The notes beneath the pieces were generated by a model. That model had not been told where the DNA came from. It worked only from the letters and a program-made list of their open reading frames with translations, and searched no databases. Shown piece after piece: positions 18,083 to 25,954 of a stretch of 64,000 bases of DNA (positions within the stretch are counted from its first letter, which is position 1; every line of letters starts with the position of its first letter). Location of the stretch: assembly GCF_900100795.1 (NCBI RefSeq), contig NZ_FNCO01000007.1:248001-312000 (forward strand), in the 5' to 3' direction. The position numbers were made by a program, and so were the translations under genes. Source of the DNA: Pseudomonas abietaniphila. Its GTDB lineage: Bacteria > Pseudomonadota > Gammaproteobacteria > Pseudomonadales > Pseudomonadaceae.

Positions 18083-18688
18083 TTACTTCTCAGCCCGCTC
18101 TTTCAAGGCCTTGAGCGTATTGAACGGCGCATCCACCACGAATTTGTTGGCCAACCACGACGGCACACTGCCACCCGGCTCGGTGTGAACTTGATAAGTC
18201 ACTTCCGTCTCGTTGGCACCCTTGGGCACAAGCTTCCAGAAACCTTCCACCTGAGAGACCCGTACAAAGCCCTTCTCTTCAGGAATATACGTGGGTTGGC
18301 CCAGCAGGTTTCGAGTCAGACTGCCGTCAGCCCCCTCAACCGTGGTGATCTGCAACACGGAGTCTCGCGGAGTGACCGGCCACGGCGTGTTGAACTGAGA
18401 ATACGTCCATGTCTTGTCGCCCTCGTGCTTGAGGATTTTTTGCGACTTGCATTCGTGGACCCAAGCACAGGCCCCTGCAACGTCCTCCTGCAGACTGCGT
18501 AACTTCGCAACGCTGGCCTTGATCGTGGTCACGCCTTGGTAGGCCTTATATTGCGACCCGGAGACATCGCTGAGGGAAACCTTGATGCCGTCCTCGTTCT
18601 TGGCAACCGTCCAACTCTCGGCCTGAGCAGCGGCGGCGACCCATACAGTCATGCCGATTCCAAATGCAATCCGGTACAGCGAACCCAT
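18083..18688 (-). CDS. START-domain lipid-binding-like protein, exported
   Basis: 201 residues. Signal peptide MGSLYRIAFGIGMTVWVAAA, cleaved around AAQAES. The mature part has the pattern of the StAR-related lipid transfer fold: SWTVAKNEDGIKVSLSDVSG at the N-terminus, VTPRDSVLQITTVEG in the middle and EVTYQVHTEPGGSVPSWLAN near the end, followed by the long C-terminal helix LANKFVVDAPFNTLKALKER. Bacterial members are periplasmic or envelope proteins of unknown ligand. Convergent with gltA. Confidence 0.8.
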   Translation of the reverse strand: MGSLYRIAFGIGMTVWVAAAAQAESWTVAKNEDGIKVSLSDVSGSQYKAYQGVTTIKASVAKLRSLQEDVAGACAWVHECKSQKILKHEGDKTWTYSQFNTPWPVTPRDSVLQITTVEGADGSLTRNLLGQPTYIPEEKGFVRVSQVEGFWKLVPKGANETEVTYQVHTEPGGSVPSWLANKFVVDAPFNTLKALKERAEK

Positions 18689-18742
18689 TGTCTTATTCCT
18701 TATTGTGAAGTTCAGTTGTCTCGACTCAACGACCCATCGCCA

Positions 18743-19000
18743 TCATGCGACCGACGTGGCCTGCTCCCACCACCCCAATATCCGGATAGCTTCTTCTGAA
18801 CTGCCGCCACACACCTCGGGATCCGCAACAAACTGACTGCACACCAAGGGCCGGTCAGGCCTGCCAAAGATGTCGCACAGCATGTGGACGGACAAATGCA
18901 GACACCGCTCTCCCGCGAGCTTCCCTTGAGGCATGCCGGGGATAGGGGACGAGATCGAAGGCGCAACGCAGCAAGCGCCGCAGCCTGGACGGCATTCCAT
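18743..19000 (-). CDS. YkgJ family cysteine cluster protein
   Basis: 85 residues. The N-terminus MECRPGCGACC gives the CxxxCxxCC cluster, followed by CLHL, MLCDIF, RPLVC and CGG, the pattern of the zinc/iron-chelating YkgJ (UPF0153) family. These proteins are proposed to bind a metal or iron-sulfur cluster; their role is not established. The gene is complete, with an ATG at 19000. Confidence 0.85.
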   Translation of the reverse strand: MECRPGCGACCVAPSISSPIPGMPQGKLAGERCLHLSVHMLCDIFGRPDRPLVCSQFVADPEVCGGSSEEAIRILGWWEQATSVA

Positions 19001-19095
19001 GGAAACTTCCTCTTGAGAGGCAATGAGAGATGAAAGGATCTTACCCGCTAAAACGCGCGTTTGAAAATGAAGGATTCGAGTCCGGTCAGACCGAG

Positions 19096-19785
19096 TTACT
19101 GCTTGAACGTGAAGTCCACGGCAGCACCTTCGACCTCCTTGCGGGCTTCATTGCGCAGCTGCAACTGCATTTCATTGCTCAGTAAACGACCCTGAAGGTG
19201 GAAGTCGGGGTCGCTGTTGGTGTCCGGAAACATTTTAGGCAGCAGCGGTTTGGCGCCGCCAGATGGGGACTTATCCTTGGTTTGCGCGGTAATGACATTC
19301 GCAGGGGGCGTCATTTGCTTAACCATCTCAGGCGGCAGACTCAAATCGAGGGAGGGTTTCGGCAATTTCGTCTCCTTGACCACCTGCGCAGGGGTTTTGC
19401 TCTTGCTTGCAACGGGCGCACGGTTGGCAATCTCGGCGTTAACCGCTTTAACCTTGGCGGATTTGGCGTTCACGCTGGGCGTCTTTTGCTCGATTTCAAC
19501 CGTCTTGACAGGCGTGGAGACTTTTCTTGAAGCGTCGACTTTCGCCGGTTCAGCCTTACTGGCCGCGATGACGCGCACGGCAGAGACGTTCGGCGCCAGT
19601 TCGTGCACAGAAGGCACCGCTGCCGCAGCCTTCTCTATCGGCTCAGGCGCCTGGACCGTCTTGATCTCTGGGGCTGAAACAGCGGCTGTAGCGACAACTT
19701 TAGGGGGTGGCGCAGGCGCCTTTTCGGCATCACAGGCAGTCAGAAGAAGCACCGATAGCACACCCATACAACGCAGTGTTTTCAT
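19096..19785 (-). CDS. Predicted low-complexity lipoprotein, unknown function
   Basis: 229 residues. The signal MKTLRCMGVLSVLLLTAC ends in the lipobox LLTAC (Cys18). Residues 22-150 are rich in Ala, Val, Pro and Lys with no predicted fold (e.g. KAPAPPPKVVATAAVSAP). The C-terminal 60 residues look more ordered (FHLQGRLLSNEMQLQLRNEA) and are probably the conserved part. I do not recognise a named family; a disordered linker tethering a small C-terminal module to a membrane is the simplest reading. Confidence 0.7.
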   Translation of the reverse strand: MKTLRCMGVLSVLLLTACDAEKAPAPPPKVVATAAVSAPEIKTVQAPEPIEKAAAAVPSVHELAPNVSAVRVIAASKAEPAKVDASRKVSTPVKTVEIEQKTPSVNAKSAKVKAVNAEIANRAPVASKSKTPAQVVKETKLPKPSLDLSLPPEMVKQMTPPANVITAQTKDKSPSGGAKPLLPKMFPDTNSDPDFHLQGRLLSNEMQLQLRNEARKEVEGAAVDFTFKQ

Positions 19786-19916
19786 AACGTCTTCGGCAGA
19801 AATAGGCAGAAGCCAACATGCTGGCTCTTTGCATGGCCGATGACAAGTGAATGCCCTGTCAGTCAGCCCCTCAATATGTGAAAAACAGTTACGCGCGCGA
19901 GTTCACTGAATCTGAA

Positions 19917-21356
19917 TCACCACGCCTGACCGGCGTCCTGACAAAGCTGCTTGGCCAGCATGCCGAGGGTCATCAGCGCCCGCTCCGCTTCACGGTTCCA
20001 GGGCAACCCACAGTTCAGCCGGATACAGTGATTGAACTGTTCTGTATTGCTGAAGATCAAGCCAGGCGCGATGCTGATGCCCTGCTCCAGTGCACGTACG
20101 TGCAGCTCCTGCGTGTTGACCCGGCCCGGGAGGCTGATCCATAAAATGAACCCGCCAGCCGGCCGACTGATTTGCGTACCCTCAGGAAACATCTGCTGCA
20201 CCGCGAGCTGAAACGCGCTCAGGTTCTTGCGATGTTCCTGGCGGATGTAGCGCAGGTGACGATCGTAGCCGCCATTCTCCAGATAAGACGCGACCCCCAT
20301 TTGCGTCACACTGCACGCCGAATGGGTACTGAACGTCTGCAAGCGCTGGATTTCCGCCTGATACTTGCCCGCGATCATCCAGCCGATGCGCACCCCGGGC
20401 GACAGAGTCTTGGAGAAACTTGAGCAGTAGATCACGCGTCCCAGGCGATCGAACGCCTTCAACGCCTTGGTCTTGTTCTGCTCGTACATCAGCTCACCGT
20501 AGATGTCGTCCTCGATCACCTGAATGTCGAAATCCGACGCCAGTCGCAGCAGATGCTTTTGCCGCTCTTCCGGCATCGTGCTGCCCAGCGGATTGCTCAA
20601 CCGCGAGGTCATCACGAGCGCCTTGATGGACCACTGGTTTGCCGCCAGCTGCAAGGCCTCGAGACTGATACCGGTGTTGGGGTCGCTCGGGATCTCGATC
20701 ACCTTCAAACCCAACAAATCTGCGAGTTGCAGCAGGCCGTAATAGGTCGGTGACTCGGCAGCGATCAGGTCGCCAGGACTGGTCAGCACACGCAGCGACA
20801 TCTGCAGCGCGTCCACGCAACCGTGGGTGATCACCACTTCAGAAGGGTCAACAACGACCCCGGCATCCCGCATCCGGATCGCCACCTGACGGCGTAACGG
20901 TTCGAACCCCGGACTGAACATGTAATTGAAGGCCCGAGGACTCTGAAATCGGGTGACCTTGGCCAGTTGCTGATGCAAGGCGCGCAGGGGCAGGTAATCG
21001 ATGTGAGGGACTGCGGCGCCGAACGCAAACACGCCCTCGCGACGCGCCTCCACCAGCACCTGCTGAATAATGCTGGCCCGAGTGACCAGGCCAGGCCGCT
21101 CGACACGAGCGATATCAGGCGTGGGAGCGGTCAGCGCGGGGGTCTGGTGAACGTAATAGCCGGACTGGGGACGCGCCCGGATCAACCCCTGATCTTCAAG
21201 ATTGGCATACGCCTGCAGCACGGTGGCATGACTGACGTTGAGCTGAGAACTCATTTTGCGCACGGATGGCACACGCTCGCCAGGCTGGTAAACGCCCCGG
21301 CGAATATCTTCAGCCAACTGCTGGGCGATACGTTGATACAGCAAAAGATTGGTCAT
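19917..21356 (-). CDS. MocR/PdxR-type regulator: GntR winged helix fused to aminotransferase-like domain
   Basis: 479 residues. The GntR-type winged helix-turn-helix spans about residues 1-70 (LAEDIRRGVYQPGERVPSVR, VSHATVLQAYANLEDQGLIR). A fold-type I aminotransferase domain follows, with VVITHGCVDALQMSLRVLT, VIEDDIYGELMYE and SSFSKTLSPGVRIGW, in which the Lys should bind pyridoxal phosphate. Such proteins sense an amino acid or vitamin B6 compound and usually regulate a neighbouring gene, but neither neighbour is an obvious metabolic target. The plus-strand side past its start (21357-21554) is promoter space. Confidence 0.9.
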   Translation of the reverse strand: MTNLLLYQRIAQQLAEDIRRGVYQPGERVPSVRKMSSQLNVSHATVLQAYANLEDQGLIRARPQSGYYVHQTPALTAPTPDIARVERPGLVTRASIIQQVLVEARREGVFAFGAAVPHIDYLPLRALHQQLAKVTRFQSPRAFNYMFSPGFEPLRRQVAIRMRDAGVVVDPSEVVITHGCVDALQMSLRVLTSPGDLIAAESPTYYGLLQLADLLGLKVIEIPSDPNTGISLEALQLAANQWSIKALVMTSRLSNPLGSTMPEERQKHLLRLASDFDIQVIEDDIYGELMYEQNKTKALKAFDRLGRVIYCSSFSKTLSPGVRIGWMIAGKYQAEIQRLQTFSTHSACSVTQMGVASYLENGGYDRHLRYIRQEHRKNLSAFQLAVQQMFPEGTQISRPAGGFILWISLPGRVNTQELHVRALEQGISIAPGLIFSNTEQFNHCIRLNCGLPWNREAERALMTLGMLAKQLCQDAGQAW

Positions 21357-21554
21357 TTTGCGTCCCTCGACTTCACTCTTTCAAACTGCCTCCTTCTTGA
21401 TCTGGAGGTCGGCAGCATGGCGATCAGCGCAAGAGATCACCGGCACAGTTGAGAAGTGTACGGGGACAGTTCAGGAAAGGGCTAGTCATACTTGAGTGTG
21501 ACAAAAAAATTAATGTGACATACCTGCCAATTCGCCCGCTTTTTCGCACAAAAA

Positions 21555-21582
21555 AGCCCGGTTTTTAGGAAAAAACCGGGCT
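21555..21582 (-). terminator. Terminator of the binding-protein/DUF4398/OmpA operon
   Basis: 12-bp stem AGCCCGGTTTTT / AAAAACCGGGCT with a 4-nt loop, followed on the minus strand by six Ts, 17 bases past the OmpA-like gene's stop. Confidence 0.88.
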
Positions 21583-21598
21583 CAAGTCGAAATATTTT

Positions 21599-22414
21599 TT
21601 AGCGGGCAGCGCTGAGGTGTCCTTTCTCGTCGGAAAACACAATTTCTACGCGCCGGTTGAGCGCCCTTCCCCGCTCGGACGAATTGACGTCAACCGGGAA
21701 CTGGTCGCCATAACCTTCCACCTGAATGCGTTCGTCTTCAATGCCCAGGTCCGAGAGCACGTCGGCAACTGCCTGTGCGCGATCACGCGACAACCGCAGG
21801 TTTTCCTGACTGTCGCCGGTGCTGTCGGTGTAGCCCTCGATACGCACGACGCGCTTGGGGTTGAACTGCAAGAACTGCACGACTTTCAACACTGTGCGGT
21901 TCGCGGAGCTTTTGAGCTCGGCACGCCCGGTGTCGAACAACATGTCGCCCAGGGTCATGACCAACCCCCGCTCACTCTGCTGGGTCGAAAGACTGATCAC
22001 CTGGTCTTCGGCCCATTTACCTTGCTGCTGGGCACCGGAAAGTTTTGCCTCGCGCAGCGCCAATTGCAGGCGCTGACGCTCAAGCTCAAGACGGGCGAGC
22101 TTTTCCTGATTCAACAGCAATTGACTGTGCTCGGCTGCGATAGCGCTGTAGCGGCTGCTCAGATAAGCGTAATGGCTCACGTCGTCGGAACTGCCCACAT
22201 ACCCCGAAAGACGCTCGGCCTTGGCTAATAGCTCACCCGCCCGGATCACGTCCCTCGGCGCGCTGCGCAGCACATTGGTATCGCCCTTCACTTTCTGGAA
22301 ATCGGCACTGGCGCCCTGCAACGCCTTCTCGCTGTTCTGATGGCCTGCGCAGCCATATAACCCGGCACTGCCCAACAGCAGGCAGACGCTCAATACACGA
22401 GGAAGACGGTTCAT
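21599..22414 (-). CDS. OmpA-family lipoprotein with DUF4398-like N-terminal half
   Basis: 271 residues. The signal MNRLPRVLSVCLLLGSAGLY ends at GCAGHQ with a probable lipidated Cys22. Residues 30-140 are helical (DUF4398-like, with ELLAKAERLSGYVGSSDDVS and RLELERQRLQLALREAKLSG). The C-terminal OmpA domain has LGDMLFDTGRAELKSSANRT, IEGYTDSTGDSQENLRLSRD and ALNRRVEIVFSD, so it should bind peptidoglycan and anchor the outer membrane. Last gene of a three-gene operon; its ATG overlaps the preceding stop by four bases. Confidence 0.9.
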   Translation of the reverse strand: MNRLPRVLSVCLLLGSAGLYGCAGHQNSEKALQGASADFQKVKGDTNVLRSAPRDVIRAGELLAKAERLSGYVGSSDDVSHYAYLSSRYSAIAAEHSQLLLNQEKLARLELERQRLQLALREAKLSGAQQQGKWAEDQVISLSTQQSERGLVMTLGDMLFDTGRAELKSSANRTVLKVVQFLQFNPKRVVRIEGYTDSTGDSQENLRLSRDRAQAVADVLSDLGIEDERIQVEGYGDQFPVDVNSSERGRALNRRVEIVFSDEKGHLSAAR

Positions 22415-22776
22415 TGCGCCGCTCCCAATTGCTTGCGCAAGCGATCCAGACGCGCGCTCACTTGTGCCAGTTGTTCGTCACTCTTTTCGGTCAGCACTCG
22501 CGCCTCGGCCAGTCGCGCATCGAGCTCTGCTTGCTCGGCCTGCATACGGGCGTCCTTGTAGGACTTCTCCGCCATGGCGGCACGTGCCTGGGTCAATTTC
22601 GATTGCGCCGTGACCATGTCCGGCTCGTCATCAGTGGCACCCACCGCCGTCGCCTGAGCGACGGCTTGTTCCGTGAGTTTCAGCTGCTCATTCGGCGCGG
22701 GATCATTTGCACAGCCGAATAAAGAAGCAATGGCCACGGCAACGAATAAAGGTCTTGTTCTCAAAAGAAAGCTCAA
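22411..22776 (-). CDS. DUF4398 domain lipoprotein
   Basis: 121 residues. The signal MSFLLRTRPLFVAVAIASLF precedes the lipobox LFGCAND (Cys22). The rest is one long helical region (LTEQAVAQATAVGATDDEPD, MVTAQSKLTQARAAMAEKSY, KDARMQAEQAELDARLAEAR), matching DUF4398, a small helical unit common in Pseudomonas lipoproteins. It is also similar to the N-terminal half of the next gene, suggesting duplication. Nine bases separate it from the binding-protein gene upstream. Confidence 0.85.
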   Translation of the reverse strand: MSFLLRTRPLFVAVAIASLFGCANDPAPNEQLKLTEQAVAQATAVGATDDEPDMVTAQSKLTQARAAMAEKSYKDARMQAEQAELDARLAEARVLTEKSDEQLAQVSARLDRLRKQLGAAQ

Positions 22777-22785
22777 AAAACGTTC

Positions 22786-23610
22786 CTACTGATTGGGAGT
22801 GCTGGCGGGCTGCTGCAACTGGGCTTTCCACAACGCCAGGTTGCGCGCCACCGCTTCACTGGAGCGGCCCGAAGCCGCCAATTCTGTCATTTTTTTTGCC
22901 AGCTGTCCGCGCAACCAAGGATCGTTGCAGGCTGAATTGAACGACAGCGCCAGATACAGTCCCGGCTTGTCGACTGGCAGGGGTTGCGCCTGCAGGTCTC
23001 CGGACATCCCGAGGGCCTGGGTCAGTGCCATGCCGGCATAGCGCCCGGCGAGCACGAACTCCACCTGCCCCAGCATCAGCTTCTGCAACGCCTGAGTGAG
23101 GTTCGGCTGCTTCTCGAGCGTCAAATGCTCTTTGATCGCACTTTCGAACGCTGAGGTGACACGGGTTTTCTCGGATATCGCGCCCGAGTGCCCATTCAAA
23201 TCCGCCAGCGAGTTGAAGGGCTGCGCATGCCCCGCGCGGGTCCAGACCATGATCTCGTTTTGCGCAATGGGCGGATGGATAAAATCCAGCGTTTCAAGCT
23301 CACTGGCATTGAGCGGCGTATCCACCAGGAGATCCATGCGTCCGGTCCGCACTTCTTCCAGCGCCTGACTGCGCTTACCGGCAAACAAGAGCTCGACCTT
23401 GACGCCCATCTGGCTCGCAGCGTCCTTGAGCAGGTCGGCATTGGCGCCCATCAGACGTTTCGGATCTTGCGGATCGCGCCACAAATAAGGAGGTGCATCA
23501 GGACTTCCAGTGACAACCAGTCGCTCGCATTTGCCAGCGGCAACGGCTGCCATCGATGGCAACAACAGCCCGGCAACCAGCGACGTCAGCGTCTGCCTTG
23601 GCGACAACAT
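22786..23610 (-). CDS. Periplasmic solute-binding protein, family 3-like
   Basis: 274 residues. The start at 23610 (MLSPRQTLTSLVAGLLLPSM) is favoured because AAGGA lies eight bases upstream; a longer frame starts at 23634. A signal peptide is cleaved near AAVAAG. The mature part has the SBP_bac_3 layout: LVVTGSPDAPPYLWRDPQDP, KRLMGANADLLKDAASQMGV, VRTGRMDLLVDTPLNASELE. No permease or ATPase is adjacent; it is instead co-transcribed with two envelope lipoproteins, so it may be a sensor or scavenging protein rather than part of a classic importer. Confidence 0.85.
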   Translation of the reverse strand: MLSPRQTLTSLVAGLLLPSMAAVAAGKCERLVVTGSPDAPPYLWRDPQDPKRLMGANADLLKDAASQMGVKVELLFAGKRSQALEEVRTGRMDLLVDTPLNASELETLDFIHPPIAQNEIMVWTRAGHAQPFNSLADLNGHSGAISEKTRVTSAFESAIKEHLTLEKQPNLTQALQKLMLGQVEFVLAGRYAGMALTQALGMSGDLQAQPLPVDKPGLYLALSFNSACNDPWLRGQLAKKMTELAASGRSSEAVARNLALWKAQLQQPASTPNQ

Positions 23611-23635
23611 GACTGAATCCTTTTTTCGGCCCAAT

Positions 23636-23725
23636 AAAAAACCCGTTCAGTCGAGGCTGAGGAAGGCATCCATCATCACAACAACCGATGATCAGCACTT
23701 TCGAACAGCCCGAAACGAACGGGTT
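23636..23725 (-). terminator. Possible terminator after etfA, long loop
   Basis: Arms AACCCGTTC and GAACGGGTT lie 68 bases apart, with a T-run on the minus strand after the second arm. The loop is unusually long, so this is tentative. Confidence 0.3.
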
Positions 23726-23749
23726 CTCTTTATAAGTCAGACGGCTGGT

Positions 23750-24679
23750 TTAGACCAGCTTCTCCAACTCGGGTACCGCTTCAAACAGATCAGCCACGAG
23801 ACCGTAATCAGCCACCTGGAAGATCGGCGCCTCTTCATCCTTGTTGATCGCAACGATCACCTTGGAGTCTTTCATGCCGGCCAGGTGCTGGATCGCGCCG
23901 GAGATACCGACGGCGATGTAGAGCTGCGGCGCAACGATCTTGCCGGTCTGGCCGACCTGCATGTCGTTGGGTACAAAACCTGCGTCAACGGCAGCGCGGG
24001 AGGCGCCGACCGCAGCGCCCAGCTTGTCAGCCAGCGCGTACAGGTGCTTGAAGTTGTCGCCGTTCTGCATGCCACGGCCGCCGGAAACGACGATTTTGGC
24101 AGCGGTCAGCTCAGGACGATCGGATTTGGCCAACTCTTCGCTGACGAAGGAGGACTTGCCTGCATCGTGTGCAGCCGACACGGACTCAACGGCTGCAGAA
24201 CCGCCTTCAGCAGCAACCGCGTCGAAACCGGTGGCGCGAACGGTGATGACCTTGATCGCAGCCGAAGACTGAACGGTGGCGATGGCGTTACCGGCATAGA
24301 TCGGACGCTTGAAGGTGTCAGCGCTTTCCACCGAGATGATCTCGGAGATCTGGTCAACGTCCAGCTGGGCGGCAACGCGCGGCAGGATGTTCTTGCCGTT
24401 GGAGGTGGCAGCGGCCAGCACATGGCTGTAACCGGCGGCGAGCTCGGCAACCAATGGCGCAACGTTTTCTGGCAGTTGGTGCGCGTAGGCCGCATTGTCA
24501 GCGACCAGCACCTTGGCGACGCCAGCGATTTTCGCAGCGGCCTCACCCACGGCGCCCACGTTCTGGCCCGCGACCAGGACGTGGATGTCGCCACCGATCT
24601 TGGCGGCAGCGGCAACGGTGTTCAGGGTGGCGGGAGCAATTGCGCCGTTTTCGTGCTCAGCGATTACGAGAATAGGCAT
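23750..24679 (-). CDS. etfA: Electron transfer flavoprotein alpha subunit
   Basis: With EtfB it accepts electrons from acyl-CoA and other dehydrogenases and passes them to the ETF:ubiquinone oxidoreductase encoded nearby. 309 residues. The C-terminal FAD domain is clear: IVVSGGRGMQNGDNFKHLYA, GASRAAVDAGFVPNDMQVGQ, TGKIVAPQLYIAVGISGAIQ and INKDEEAPIFQVADYGLVAD. The ATG overlaps the etfB stop by one base. Confidence 0.97.
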   Translation of the reverse strand: MPILVIAEHENGAIAPATLNTVAAAAKIGGDIHVLVAGQNVGAVGEAAAKIAGVAKVLVADNAAYAHQLPENVAPLVAELAAGYSHVLAAATSNGKNILPRVAAQLDVDQISEIISVESADTFKRPIYAGNAIATVQSSAAIKVITVRATGFDAVAAEGGSAAVESVSAAHDAGKSSFVSEELAKSDRPELTAAKIVVSGGRGMQNGDNFKHLYALADKLGAAVGASRAAVDAGFVPNDMQVGQTGKIVAPQLYIAVGISGAIQHLAGMKDSKVIVAINKDEEAPIFQVADYGLVADLFEAVPELEKLV

Positions 24680-25428
24680 CAGATCACCTTCGCTTCGTTT
24701 TTCAGTTTCTCGACCAGTTCAGCCACCGACTTGACCTTGATGCCAGCGCTGCGGGCAGCAGGTGCTTCGACCTTGAGGGTCTTGTTGGTCGAAGAAGTCG
24801 ACACACCCAGCGCGTCAGGCGTCAGTACTTCGAGCGGCTTCTTCTTGGCCTTCATGATGTTAGGCAGCGACGCATAGCGCGGCTCGTTGAGGCGCAGGTC
24901 CGTGGTGACGATGGCCGGCAGCTTCAACGAAACGGTCTGTGCACCGGCGTCGATCTCACGGGTGACGTTGACGCTGTCGCCAGACACTTCAACCTTCGAG
25001 GCGAAGGTGCCTTGAGCGTAACCGCTCAGGGCCGCCAGCATCTGGCCGGTCTGGTTGTTGTCGCTGTCGATCGCCTGCTTGCCGAGGATGACCAGTTGCG
25101 GTTGCTCTTTATCGACAACAGCCTTGAGCAGCTTGGCTACGGCCAGGGAGGTCAGCTCGTCAGCGGATTCAACGAGGATGGCGCGGTCGGCACCCAGTGC
25201 CAACGCGGTGCGCAGTTGCTCCTGAGCGGTGGTCGGGCCAATGGAGACGACGACGATCTCGGTCGCAACGCCTTTTTCTTTCAGGCGCACGGCTTCTTCC
25301 ACAGCGATTTCGCAGAAGGGGTTCATCGACATTTTGACGTTAGCGAGATCGACGCCGGAGTTATCCGCTTTGACGCGAACCTTGACGTTGTAGTCGACCA
25401 CTCGTTTGACAGCTACAAGAACCTTCAT
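24679..25428 (-). CDS. etfB: Electron transfer flavoprotein beta subunit
   Basis: 249 residues from MKVLVAVKRVVDYNVKVRVK. It carries the AMP-binding fold and VDLANVKMSMNPFCEIAVEE, a family signature. LTPDALGVSTS in the C-terminal part matches the recognition loop region that docks acyl-CoA dehydrogenases (LMKAKKKPLEV nearby). GAGGAAT precedes the ATG, and longer in-frame starts are rejected. It diverges from the ETF-QO gene across a 526-base region. Confidence 0.97.
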   Translation of the reverse strand: MKVLVAVKRVVDYNVKVRVKADNSGVDLANVKMSMNPFCEIAVEEAVRLKEKGVATEIVVVSIGPTTAQEQLRTALALGADRAILVESADELTSLAVAKLLKAVVDKEQPQLVILGKQAIDSDNNQTGQMLAALSGYAQGTFASKVEVSGDSVNVTREIDAGAQTVSLKLPAIVTTDLRLNEPRYASLPNIMKAKKKPLEVLTPDALGVSTSSTNKTLKVEAPAARSAGIKVKSVAELVEKLKNEAKVI

Positions 25429-25460
25429 GGATTCCTCGTTACTCTCCGGTGAAAAGAAGT

Positions 25461-25479
25461 CGCCAGGCCCGGCCTGGCG
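25461..25479 (-). promoter_or_regulatory. Hairpin in the etfB leader
   Basis: Perfect 9-bp arms CGCCAGGCC / GGCCTGGCG around one base, starting 33 bases upstream of the etfB ATG. It could affect message stability or translation. Confidence 0.4.
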
Positions 25480-25726
25480 ATGGGTACACGTCAGTGTAAA
25501 GAACACCTCTGAAAACAGCGTATTCGTCGTTGCTTAACGGGGAGTTCGGCAAAAAACAACCGCCCCTCCCCGGCAATCCAAGCCATACCGCCACCCGGCG
25601 TGTAAACTGCACCGCGCCTGCCCTGCAGAGGCATAGAACGGGATCGCACACACGCCGTCGCGTTGCTTTTAGAGGCGTTCTCGCGTCTGACGTTCAGCCT
25701 ACGGCGAGCGCAAAACCGCCCGTATC

Positions 25727-25752
25727 TTGACCGGAACGCCTATTCCGGTCAA
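25727..25752. promoter_or_regulatory. Perfect 10-bp inverted repeat, operator-like
   Basis: TTGACCGGAA-N6-TTCCGGTCAA. On the minus strand its TTGACC could also serve as the -35 of an etfB promoter with CAAGAT 17 bases on. No match to a named operator is recognised. Confidence 0.5.
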
Positions 25753-25812
25753 TACGACAAAAACGCCAGTCATGAGCCGTCTCCCTATGATTTATCAGGG
25801 TTTCAGCCGATT

Positions 25813-25826
25813 CAAACAAACGTTTG
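25813..25826 (+). promoter_or_regulatory. PsrA-type operator of the ETF-QO gene
   Basis: CAAAC-AAAC-GTTTG fits the published PsrA consensus (G/C)AAAC-N2-4-GTTT(G/C). PsrA is a long-chain acyl-CoA-responsive TetR repressor in Pseudomonas. The site ends two bases before the -35 hexamer, a position suited to repression. Confidence 0.75.
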
Positions 25827-25828
25827 TA

Positions 25829-25857
25829 TTGGACCTGCAAGGTGGTGTAGATATAAT
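25829..25857 (+). promoter_or_regulatory. Sigma-70 promoter of the ETF-QO gene
   Basis: TTGGAC (25829-25834), a 17-base spacer and a perfect TATAAT (25852-25857), about 100 bases before the start codon. Confidence 0.85.
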
Positions 25858-25954
25858 GCGCCCCTTTGAGATGACGCGCGGGCAAACCGTTTCCGTGCGT
25901 CGGTTGAGCAACCTATAAAAAAATACCCGTTGAGCCTTGATCAGGAGATAGCCA

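Larger units (their letters stand above)
25429..25954. other. Divergent etfB / ETF-QO regulatory region
   Basis: 526 bases without a credible gene. From left to right: a 9-bp hairpin CGCCAGGCC-C-GGCCTGGCG at 25461-25479 in the etfB leader, TACAC-GTCA-GTGTA at 25485-25498, a perfect 10-bp inverted repeat at 25727-25752, and the PsrA-like operator and promoter of the ETF-QO gene. Confidence 0.7.
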
